Part shown: piece after piece, positions 7,100-12,666 of the stretch
How the letters are laid out: every line of letters starts with the position of its first letter
How positions within the stretch are numbered: the first letter of the stretch is position 1
Assembly (NCBI GenBank): GCA_903845455.1
Contig: CAIMXN010000175.1
Span: 1 to 12,666, forward strand
Source of the DNA: an uncultured beta proteobacterium
Lineage (GTDB): Bacteria > Pseudomonadota > Gammaproteobacteria > Burkholderiales > Burkholderiaceae
Direction of reading: 5' to 3'
Length of the DNA stretch: 12,666 bases
Program-made: the position numbers and the translations under genes
The notes under the pieces: model-generated
Databases searched by the model: none
What the model was told of the DNA's origin: nothing
Seen by the model: only the letters and a program-made list of their open reading frames with translations

Positions 7100-7270
7100 A
7101 TGGAATTTAAAACGTATATATGTCTTATTTGCGGCTGGGTATATGACGAAGCTGCTGGATTACCTGAAGAGGGTATTGCACCAGGAACACTTTGGAAAGA
7201 TATCCCAATGAATTGGACTTGTCCTGAGTGCGGTGCGCGTAAGGAAGATTTTGAAATGATGGCGATTTAA
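7100..7270 (+). CDS. rubA: Rubredoxin
   Basis: Small cytoplasmic electron carrier with a single iron held by four cysteines. The 56-residue product contains both knuckles, C8-L-I-C11-G and C41-P-E-C44-G, separated by the usual acidic, aromatic middle: a WVYDEAAG stretch, an EEGIAPGT turn, LWKDIP, and Trp39 just before the second knuckle. Length and spacing match single-domain rubredoxins, so the gene is complete. It lies 38 bases after the RlmL-like gene and 44 bases before hemL, in the same direction, so cotranscription is likely. Redox partners cannot be read from the sequence; alkane hydroxylase, rubredoxin reductase and oxygen-detoxification genes are all absent here. A rubredoxin beside hemL is, to my recollection, seen in other betaproteobacteria, which hints at a redox role tied to central metabolism or heme formation. 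That link is inference. Confidence 0.95.
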   Translation: MEFKTYICLICGWVYDEAAGLPEEGIAPGTLWKDIPMNWTCPECGARKEDFEMMAI

Positions 7271-7303
7271 TGAAACAGTTTGGTGATCAAAGTGCATAGA
7301 GAT

Positions 7304-7307
7304 AGGA
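7304..7307 (+). promoter_or_regulatory. Shine-Dalgarno that sets the hemL start at GTG 7315
   Basis: AGGA at 7304-7307 is only one base from the upstream GTG (7309), too close to serve it, but seven bases from the second in-frame GTG (7315). This favours the shorter hemL product. Confidence 0.6.
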
Positions 7308-7314
7308 AGTGACC

Positions 7315-8607
7315 GTGGGACAAAACGAAGTTTTATTTGAGCGTGCACAGAAAACCATTCCTGGAGGGGTTAATTCTCCAGTGAGAGCCTTTCGACAAGT
7401 GGGTGGCACCCCCCGTTTTGTTTCAAGGGCAAAAGGCCCGTATTTTTGGGATGTGGAGAATCAGCGCTATATCGATCTCATCATGTCTTGGGGTCCGATG
7501 ATTGTCGGTCATGCCAATCCTGAAGTGGTAGAGGCAGTAAAAAAAGCTGCAGAGACCAGCTTTAGTTATGGTGCTCCGACCGAAGGAGAAATTGAGTTAG
7601 CTGAACGTATTTGTGCATTGATGCCGAGCATTGAGCAAGTGCGCATGGTATCTAGTGGTACCGAAGCAACCATGAGCGCTTTGCGCTTGGCACGTGGTCA
7701 TACTGGTCGTGATTTGATTATTAAATTTGAAGGCTGCTACCACGGCCATGCCGATAGCCTGTTGGTGAAAGCCGGCTCTGGACTATTAACTTTTGCAGAC
7801 TCCACTCAAAATGCACCTTCTTCTGGCGGGGTTCCGCAGGATTTGGTGAAGCATACTTTAGTACTGCCTTATAACGATGTTGCGGCAATGGAAGAGGTAT
7901 TTAAAAAGCAGGGTGATCAAATTGCCGCTGTGATCATAGAACCGATTGCCGGCAATATGAATTTGATTCAGCCCTCAAAAGAATTTTTAGCGGCGGTTCG
8001 TAATCTCACGAGCAAGCACGGTAGTGTTTTAATTTACGACGAAGTGATGACGGGATTTAGGGTTGCTTTGGGTGGTGCGCAATCCTTGCAAGGTATTATT
8101 CCTGATCTCACCTGTTTGGGTAAGGTGATGGGTGGGGGCATGCCCATGGCTGCCTTTGGTGGCAAAAAAGCAATCATGTCCAAGCTTGCACCCCTAGGAA
8201 ATGTTTACCAAGCAGGTACTTTATCGGGTAATCCAGTGGCTGTGGCTGCAGGCCTTAAAACTTTAGAGATTATTTCTCGAGCGGGGTTTTATGAGTGCTT
8301 AAGCACTCAAACCCAAAAGTTGATGGCTGGCTTAAAGCAAGCTGCTGATAAGTCAGGTATTCCATTTGCTGTTGACAGCGTCGGTGGCATGTTCGGTCTT
8401 TACTTTGCAGACAAGGTACCTACTTCATATGAAGCGGTTACAAAGACGGACATTGAGGCGTTTAAAAAGTTTTTCCACGCCATGTTAGACGAGGGTGTTT
8501 ACCTGGCACCTTCAGCCTATGAGGCTGGCTTTACTTCGATTACCCACGATGATGAAGTGCTAGCGCAAATTATTGCTGCTGCAGAGATTTCTTTTAAGAA
8601 GCTCTAG
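7315..8607 (+). CDS. hemL: Glutamate-1-semialdehyde 2,1-aminomutase
   Basis: PLP-dependent cytoplasmic enzyme converting glutamate-1-semialdehyde to 5-aminolevulinate, the committed precursor of heme and other tetrapyrroles in the C5 pathway. The 430-residue product has the family opening ERAQKTIPGGVNSPVRAF; SSGTEATMSALRLAR for phosphate and substrate binding; CYHGHADS; the PLP-ring aspartate in YDEVMTGFR; and the Schiff-base lysine Lys270 in LGKVMGGGMP. The C-terminal GTLSGNPVA and GGMFGLYF segments are also typical. The start is placed at GTG 7315 because AGGA at 7304-7307 is correctly spaced for it; GTG 7309 would add only two residues. It follows rubredoxin by 44 bases. The gene ends 6 bases from the convergent apaH stop, with no obvious terminator between. 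With the upstream hemJ it makes two heme-synthesis genes in one window. Confidence 0.98.
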   Translation: MGQNEVLFERAQKTIPGGVNSPVRAFRQVGGTPRFVSRAKGPYFWDVENQRYIDLIMSWGPMIVGHANPEVVEAVKKAAETSFSYGAPTEGEIELAERICALMPSIEQVRMVSSGTEATMSALRLARGHTGRDLIIKFEGCYHGHADSLLVKAGSGLLTFADSTQNAPSSGGVPQDLVKHTLVLPYNDVAAMEEVFKKQGDQIAAVIIEPIAGNMNLIQPSKEFLAAVRNLTSKHGSVLIYDEVMTGFRVALGGAQSLQGIIPDLTCLGKVMGGGMPMAAFGGKKAIMSKLAPLGNVYQAGTLSGNPVAVAAGLKTLEIISRAGFYECLSTQTQKLMAGLKQAADKSGIPFAVDSVGGMFGLYFADKVPTSYEAVTKTDIEAFKKFFHAMLDEGVYLAPSAYEAGFTSITHDDEVLAQIIAAAEISFKKL

Positions 8608-8613
8608 ACGGCA

Positions 8614-9453
8614 TTACATTCTTATGGGATGGTCATAGCCATCGACTTGAATGATTTCTAGTCGCTTAGAATCTTCGCCAGAATCTGAAATTTCCATCGC
8701 GGTGAGTTTGCCACCCCAGACACAACCCGTATCAAGGCCAATAACCTTGTGCTGTCTCAAGAGCCCTAAGGTTGACCAGTGTCCAAAATAGACCAAGATA
8801 TCTTGAGTTTTGCGTTTTGGAACTTTGAACCAAGGAATGTATCCCTGGGGACCATGCTCTAAACCCTCTTTACTTTCAAACTCCATTTGTCCTGTGGGGG
8901 TGCAGAAACGCAAACGGGTCAGCGCATTAGTAATCACTCGTAGACGCTCAACACCCTTGAGAGAGTTACTCCATTTATTGGGGGTATTGCCATACATGCT
9001 TGCCAGAAAATCAACGTAGGATTTCTTACGCAAGGCTTTTTCAACTTCTTGCGCGCACTCGATAGTTTGCTGTAGATCCCATTGTGGAAGGATGCCTGCA
9101 TGCACAGTGATGATTTTGCCATTACTTAAGGCCATTGGCCGATGACGAAGCCAATGAATTAACTCAGCTCGATCTGGCGCATTCAGAATGCTTTCTACAG
9201 TATCTAGACCTTTGGTTTTTCTCAGGCCAGCATCAATTGCCAAGAGATGTAGGTCATGATTGCCTAAGATACATTCTGCACGACCTTGTTCTTGCAAGGA
9301 TTTGAGTTGGCGCAGTGCTCCCAGTGAGTCTGGTCCGCGGTTAACAAGATCCCCCAGAAAAATCATTTTGGATTTTTTTGGGAGTTTTTCGACTAGGTGT
9401 TTCAGAGATGGGGTACATCCCTGTATATCGCCAATGGCGTAAATCTTATTCAT
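8614..9453 (-). CDS. apaH: Symmetrical bis(5'-nucleosyl)-tetraphosphatase (Ap4A hydrolase)
   Basis: Cytoplasmic metallophosphatase that splits diadenosine tetraphosphate into two ADP and also acts on NpnN caps of RNA in bacteria. The 279-residue protein has the PPP-family metal motifs in order: GDIQG (8-12), GDLVNRGPDS (34-43) and GNHDLHLL (64-71), then GHWSTLG and GLDTGCVWGG near the C-terminus, which are typical of ApaH. The first motif has Gln where the general GDxHG motif has His; as far as I recall this is common in ApaH outside enterobacteria. The ATG at 9453 is fixed by an in-frame stop just upstream, yet the best Shine-Dalgarno-like AGAGG abuts the ATG, so initiation may be modest. 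It lies 32 bases downstream of the photolyase gene on the same strand, probably as one transcript, and converges on hemL. Confidence 0.95.
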   Translation of the reverse strand: MNKIYAIGDIQGCTPSLKHLVEKLPKKSKMIFLGDLVNRGPDSLGALRQLKSLQEQGRAECILGNHDLHLLAIDAGLRKTKGLDTVESILNAPDRAELIHWLRHRPMALSNGKIITVHAGILPQWDLQQTIECAQEVEKALRKKSYVDFLASMYGNTPNKWSNSLKGVERLRVITNALTRLRFCTPTGQMEFESKEGLEHGPQGYIPWFKVPKRKTQDILVYFGHWSTLGLLRQHKVIGLDTGCVWGGKLTAMEISDSGEDSKRLEIIQVDGYDHPIRM

Positions 9454-9485
9454 CCTCTATCTTAAAGCGGAATGCGCATGTGGAG

Positions 9486-10964
9486 TTATTCAGAGCTAAT
9501 CTTTTTAACGACACTGTAACGGACTAAGGTTTTCTTGCGTGCCTCATCATGATCGACGATGGGTAATGGGTAGTCTCTTCCCAGCAATATCCCCGCTGCT
9601 TCTAGTTCAATGTGGCCAGCTTGCCAAGGTGCATGAATGGATTTTTTTGAAAGCTTTTCTAATTGGGGTAAATATTTTCGAATGAATTTGCCTTCAGAAT
9701 CAAATTTTTCAGATTGCGTAATGGGGTTAAAAATCCTGAAATAAGGTTGCGCATCACATCCCGAGGAAGAGGCCCATTGCCAGCCACCATTGTTAGAAGA
9801 AAATTCGAAATCGTTCAGATATTCTGCAAAATAAGCCTCACCCCAGCGCCAATCTATTCCTAAATCTTTTGTTAAGAAGCTAGCAACAACCATGCGCAAG
9901 CGATTATGCATATAGCCACTTTGATTGAGTTGATGCATGGCGGCATCTACCAATGGATAGCCAGTCTTGCCTTCACACCAGGCCGTAAAGAGTTTCTTGG
10001 CTGTTGAGCCGCTTTCCCATTGGATGTTGTCATAGTCAGGTTTAAAAGAGAGGCCATCTGCGAGCCTTGGATGATTAGCCAGAATCATGAAATAGAAATC
10101 ACGCCAAATGAGTTCGTTTAGCCAAATAGTGGCACCCATGCTACCTGCCAACATGCGGCGATAAGCTTCTCTTACCAAGCCTCGAATTGATAACATGCCA
10201 AAACGCAAATGGGTAGAGAGGTAGCTAACCCCTTTAATAGCTGGAAAGTCCCTGCCAAGTTGGTATTGATCGATTCGTGGGAGAAAGTCTTCTAAGAAAG
10301 TTTGACCACCTTCTGATCCTGGAGGTAGATAAGCTTCAATACCAGTCTTTACAAATCCCATCGACTTCAGGCTAGGTAATGGTAGATCTAACTTTTTTGG
10401 AATAGGTACAAATTGATTTTTCTTGGGGGTGCAATCATAAGCAGCTAAGTCTTGTTCTCGAAGAGTCCTTAGCCAATTATTTTTGTAGGGTGTAAAGATC
10501 GAAAAGACGGTATTCGAGTTGGTGAGTATTTCTTTTTTCTCAAAAATGACTTGATCCTTGAAGTCTTTAAAGTCGATATTGAGTGCAGTTAAACGCTTCG
10601 CAACGACTTGGTCGCGTGCTATAGCTGAGGGCTCATAATCATGATTGGTAAAAACGCTGCCTACTCCAAGCTCACTGGCGATCTGGGGAATACATTCGGT
10701 GGAATCACCGTAGCGAATAATGAGGCCACCACCTTGTTGGCGCAGCTCCCCATCAATCTGTTTGATGCCTTGCCAGATAAAGTCGACTCGACGATCGTGC
10801 TTAAGCCCATCTTTATCTAGCTTCCCCTGTATTAGGGGTTTTAGGATATTGAGATCAAAAATAAAGACTAGCCAAACCTGATTGTTTTCTTGGAGCGCAT
10901 GATGGAGCGCTGCATTGTCATACAGGCGTAGATCGCGACGGAGCCAAACGAGTGCTTTTTTCAT
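9486..10964 (-). CDS. phrB: Deoxyribodipyrimidine photolyase (class I, CPD-type)
   Basis: Light-driven flavoprotein that splits cyclobutane pyrimidine dimers. The 492 residues hold an N-terminal Rossmann antenna domain opening VWLRRDLRLYDN and a C-terminal helical FAD domain. Seen in the latter are WLNELIWRDFY with Glu284 (aligned to the dimer-contacting Glu274 of E. coli), TGYPLVDAAM, HNRLRMVVASFLTKDL, and NNGGWQWASSSGCDAQPYFRIFNP-type residues (391 onward). Asn391 corresponds to the FAD-N5 asparagine, and Trp316, Trp372 and Trp395 to the E. coli electron-transfer triad. All key residues are present, so repair activity is expected, and a cryptochrome-only role is less likely. The protein is about 20 residues longer than the E. 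coli enzyme. ATG 10964 lacks a strong Shine-Dalgarno. It diverges from the ElyC-like gene across 64 bases and is followed by apaH. A photolyase suits an organism living in sunlit water, but that is inference. Confidence 0.95.
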   Translation of the reverse strand: MKKALVWLRRDLRLYDNAALHHALQENNQVWLVFIFDLNILKPLIQGKLDKDGLKHDRRVDFIWQGIKQIDGELRQQGGGLIIRYGDSTECIPQIASELGVGSVFTNHDYEPSAIARDQVVAKRLTALNIDFKDFKDQVIFEKKEILTNSNTVFSIFTPYKNNWLRTLREQDLAAYDCTPKKNQFVPIPKKLDLPLPSLKSMGFVKTGIEAYLPPGSEGGQTFLEDFLPRIDQYQLGRDFPAIKGVSYLSTHLRFGMLSIRGLVREAYRRMLAGSMGATIWLNELIWRDFYFMILANHPRLADGLSFKPDYDNIQWESGSTAKKLFTAWCEGKTGYPLVDAAMHQLNQSGYMHNRLRMVVASFLTKDLGIDWRWGEAYFAEYLNDFEFSSNNGGWQWASSSGCDAQPYFRIFNPITQSEKFDSEGKFIRKYLPQLEKLSKKSIHAPWQAGHIELEAAGILLGRDYPLPIVDHDEARKKTLVRYSVVKKISSE

Positions 10965-11028
10965 AGTCAGTATCTTAGGGCTAATTTGGCGGGAGCGCTG
11001 GAGCTACAGGGTAATATCTTCCTTAATT
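10965..11028. promoter_or_regulatory. Divergent promoter region between photolyase and ElyC-like gene
   Basis: Sixty-four bases separate the two divergent start codons, so promoters for both directions should lie here or reach into the coding ends. On the plus strand TAATAT (11012-11017) is a possible -10 box, but the nearest -35-like TTGGCG (10986-10991) is 20 bases away, longer than ideal. On the minus strand a TAAGAT-like box lies very near the photolyase ATG. No operator repeat or known regulator site is clear. Confidence 0.4.
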
Positions 11029-11838
11029 ATGGATACATTATTTTTTATCACCTCAAAGATAGTACAGTTTTGTATTGAGCCATTAAATTGGGTCATCATT
11101 TTTGTGGTTCTGAGTCTTTTATTTCTCGGTTTGAAAAAGCCGCATCTTGGGAAGCGTTTTCTGTTGCTGGTGCTGTTCGACCTTTTTTTAGTGGGATGGC
11201 TCCCTACTTCAGAGGTATTTTTGAGGGCGCTTGAGGATGTTGTTCCAAAGACTAATTTGGCTCAAATTTCAGAGAAAGATATTGGTGGGATCATCATCTT
11301 GGGCGGCGCGATCGAGGGCGGTGAGATTGCCGTAGATCGTGGTGAGATTTCAATTGGCGCTGCAGCGGAGCGTGTAACCAAGGCCTTTGAGCTCATACGT
11401 AAATATCCAAATTTACCTTTTATATTTAGCGGCTTCTCAGGGCGCCTATCCCCCAAGGGGGTATCAGAGACGGATGCCTTTAAGCAATTGATTGCTGAGC
11501 AGGGTTTGGCAGATAAATCGGCTCATTATGAGAATCAATCTCGTAATACCTATGAGAACGTTTTGCACATGAAGCCGATGATTGGCGAGTTCGGCGAAAA
11601 GAATTCCGATGGGGCCCTAAAGCCTTGGCTTTTAATTACTTCAGCAAGCCATATGTATCGATCGGTGAAGATTTTCCAAAAACAAGCTATTGCGGTACTT
11701 CCTATGCCCGTTGATTATCAAACTGCGCATCATTTGCAGTGGGGTAGATTTGACTTGGTAGATGGGGCCCAAAACTGGAATAGGCTCACTCATGAGGCAA
11801 TTGGTGTTTTGGTTTATTGGATTACTGGAAAGATCTAG
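11029..11838 (+). CDS. ElyC/SanA/YdcF-family (DUF218) membrane protein
   Basis: Inner-membrane protein of 269 residues with two N-terminal hydrophobic segments (about 12-35 and 44-60) and a DUF218 domain (about 85-255). Family signatures are IIILGGAIE (88-96), IFSGFSGRL (132-140), the acidic ENQSRNTYEN stretch (168-177), and LLITSASHMYRSVKIFQK (201-218). The two-helix layout and the motif order resemble E. coli ElyC, which affects peptidoglycan and enterobacterial common antigen lipid-carrier steps. A similar envelope role is plausible but not shown. The longest possible ORF begins at 10915, but that start lies inside the divergent photolyase gene and its extra residues are arginine-rich with no family match. 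ATG 11029 opens directly before the first membrane segment. No good Shine-Dalgarno is seen. yqgE follows after 31 bases. Confidence 0.85.
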   Translation: MDTLFFITSKIVQFCIEPLNWVIIFVVLSLLFLGLKKPHLGKRFLLLVLFDLFLVGWLPTSEVFLRALEDVVPKTNLAQISEKDIGGIIILGGAIEGGEIAVDRGEISIGAAAERVTKAFELIRKYPNLPFIFSGFSGRLSPKGVSETDAFKQLIAEQGLADKSAHYENQSRNTYENVLHMKPMIGEFGEKNSDGALKPWLLITSASHMYRSVKIFQKQAIAVLPMPVDYQTAHHLQWGRFDLVDGAQNWNRLTHEAIGVLVYWITGKI

Positions 11839-11855
11839 TTAATTAGTAAATTCGG

Positions 11856-11861
11856 TAAAAT
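11856..11861 (+). promoter_or_regulatory. Possible -10 box upstream of yqgE
   Basis: TAAAAT eight bases before the yqgE ATG, with no convincing -35 box. If used, transcription would start within a few bases of the ATG, giving a near-leaderless mRNA. That would fit the lack of a Shine-Dalgarno before yqgE. Read-through from the upstream gene is the simpler alternative. Confidence 0.25.
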
Positions 11862-11869
11862 AAACCTAC

Positions 11870-12532
11870 ATGAGCACGGCTAAAAAAGCCCCTGTGGGTG
11901 AATCACTCAAATCCACCCAAATCCAAACCTCAAGCACTGGGTCATCGATCTCCTATTCCGCTGATCATCTAGCCAATCAGTTTTTAATCGCTATGCCTGG
12001 TATGGTTGATGAGAATTTTGCAGGCGCTGTGATTTATCTGTTTGAGCATACGGATAAGGGTGCGATGGGTTTGGTGGTTAATCGACCAACTGAGGTTGAT
12101 TTAGCAACCTTATTTGACAAAATTGAGCTGAAGCTGGAAATCGCACCTTTGCTGGGTCAGCCAGTCTATTTTGGTGGTCCTGTTCAAGTTGAAAGGGGTT
12201 TTGTCTTGCATGAACCTAGCCCTGAATACTCATATTCCTCCTCTCTTGCAGTACCGGGCGGCCTCACCATGACTACCTCTAAGGATGTCCTAGAAGCAGT
12301 AGCTAATGGCCAGGGCCCTAAGCACTTTCAAATGACCTTAGGGTATTCGGGCTGGAGTGCTGGGCAGCTTGAGGAGGAGATTGCCCTCAATGGCTGGATC
12401 AATGTACCTTTGAGTTGCGACGAAATGGCAGAGATTATTTTTAATACCCCTGCTAGTCAGCGTTATGAACGGACTATGAGTCACCTCGGATTTGATCCCT
12501 CCCATTTGTCGGGAGAGGCTGGTCATGCCTGA
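11870..12532 (+). CDS. yqgE: YqgE/AlgH family protein
   Basis: Cytoplasmic protein of unknown biochemical function, widely conserved beside ruvX/yqgF. The 220 residues carry the family blocks HLANQFLIAMPGM (33-45), KGAMGLVVNRP (63-73), YFGGPVQVERGFVLH (100-114), MTTSKDVL (134-141), LGYSGWSAGQLEEE (157-170), and a C-terminal tail ending GEAGHA. An N-terminal stretch of about 30 serine/threonine-rich residues precedes the domain and is absent from the shorter E. coli protein (about 187 residues). ATG 11870 is the first start, and no start codon with a Shine-Dalgarno is evident closer to the domain, so the extension is probably real but may be disordered. The 3' end overlaps ruvX by 8 bases, indicating coupled translation. 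The AlgH name comes from an old alginate-regulator association; regulatory activity should not be assumed. Confidence 0.95.
   Translation: MSTAKKAPVGESLKSTQIQTSSTGSSISYSADHLANQFLIAMPGMVDENFAGAVIYLFEHTDKGAMGLVVNRPTEVDLATLFDKIELKLEIAPLLGQPVYFGGPVQVERGFVLHEPSPEYSYSSSLAVPGGLTMTTSKDVLEAVANGQGPKHFQMTLGYSGWSAGQLEEEIALNGWINVPLSCDEMAEIIFNTPASQRYERTMSHLGFDPSHLSGEAGHA
12511..12518 (+). promoter_or_regulatory. Shine-Dalgarno of ruvX within yqgE
   Basis: GGGAGAGG at 12511-12518 holds GGAG and GAGG, ending six bases before ATG 12525. It is embedded in the last codons of yqgE and fixes the overlapping ruvX start. Confidence 0.7.
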
Positions 12533-12666
12533 TTTGAAAGATGAGTACACAGTGATGGCTTTTGACTATGGGACCCGCAGAATTGGGGTGGCGGTGGGCA
12601 ATACGCTAACCCAGGCAGGGCAGCCTATCCAAACCATTGCTGAAGATGGAAAAGAAGCCCGTTTTA
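12525..12666 (+). CDS. ruvX: Putative Holliday junction resolvase / pre-16S rRNA nuclease YqgF, N-terminal part (3' truncated by window)
   Basis: RNase H-fold protein of the YqgF/RuvX family, thought to finish 5' processing of 16S rRNA and sometimes annotated as a Holliday junction resolvase. The 47 codons present contain the first family motif, VMAFDYGTRRIGVAVGN (10-26), with the catalytic aspartate Asp14; full-length members are roughly 130-150 residues, so about two thirds is missing beyond the window end. The start ATG 12525 has a good GAGG-type Shine-Dalgarno and overlaps the yqgE stop by 8 bases. yqgE and ruvX as neighbours are common across proteobacteria, which supports both calls. 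Confidence 0.93.
   Translation, partial: MPDLKDEYTVMAFDYGTRRIGVAVGNTLTQAGQPIQTIAEDGKEARF

Noticed and set aside
8614..9453. Gln in place of His in the GDxHG metal motif of ApaH as a sign of an inactive enzyme
   Set aside because: GDIQG or GDLQG is, to my knowledge, usual in many proteobacterial ApaH proteins, and the other metal motifs are intact.
10915..11028. N-terminal extension of the ElyC-like ORF up to 10915
   Set aside because: It overlaps the start of the divergent photolyase gene, is arginine-rich without family similarity, and would place extra residues before the first membrane segment. ATG 11029 explains the protein better.
11450..11461. CCCCC-AA-GGGGG inverted repeat
   Set aside because: It lies within the ElyC-like coding region, the loop would be too tight without losing a pair, and no T-run follows, so it is not a terminator.
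1..12666. A mobile element, defence system, CRISPR array, biosynthetic cluster or other novel system
   Set aside because: Every large frame is accounted for by a conserved housekeeping family. No transposase, integrase, direct repeat array or tRNA-flanked insertion was seen, and base composition shows no obvious shift along the window.

Overview
The window looks like a stretch of core chromosome from a betaproteobacterium, most likely family Burkholderiaceae. My best guess at genus is Polynucleobacter. The reasons are the gene order leuS-lptE-holA-proA, protein sequences of betaproteobacterial flavour, moderate GC with many A/T-ending codons (lower than in Burkholderia or Ralstonia), very short intergenic gaps and no mobile DNA. 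The genus is inferred from memory of the families and was not checked by a search. I found no phage, insertion sequence, CRISPR array, defence island or secondary-metabolism cluster, and no tRNA or rRNA gene.

Layout. (1) 1-5568, plus strand: a compact run of the 3' part of leuS (leucyl-tRNA synthetase), lptE (LPS-assembly lipoprotein), holA (DNA polymerase III delta), proA (proline synthesis) and a small four-helix membrane protein that I read as HemJ (protoporphyrinogen IX oxidase). (2) 5622-8607, plus strand: a THUMP-domain rRNA methyltransferase equivalent to the N-terminal half of RlmL, a 56-residue rubredoxin (7100-7270), and hemL (glutamate-1-semialdehyde aminomutase). (3) 8614-10964, minus strand: a class I photolyase gene followed 32 bases later by apaH (Ap4A hydrolase). 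apaH converges on hemL with only 6 bases between the stop codons. (4) 11029-12666, plus strand: a DUF218/ElyC-like membrane protein divergent from the photolyase, then yqgE and the first 47 codons of ruvX (yqgF), cut by the window end. No gene-free stretch exceeds about 65 bases.

How the genes fit together. Most are housekeeping: translation (leuS, rRNA methylation, ruvX), replication (holA), outer-membrane assembly (lptE), proline synthesis (proA), DNA repair (photolyase) and nucleotide clean-up (apaH). The one thread linking separate genes is tetrapyrrole synthesis. hemL makes 5-aminolevulinate at the start of the pathway and HemJ makes protoporphyrin IX near its end, with a rubredoxin lying directly upstream of hemL.

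I did not find a convincing undescribed system. The points most worth a second look are the HemJ identity (easily mislabelled as a generic CopD-like membrane protein), the rubredoxin-hemL pair, a charged insertion in the RlmL-like enzyme, an altered KMSKS motif in LeuRS, and very short ORFs that start at or just after stop codons in four of the gaps. Start codons were revised from the longest possible ORF for lptE, hemL and the ElyC-like gene.
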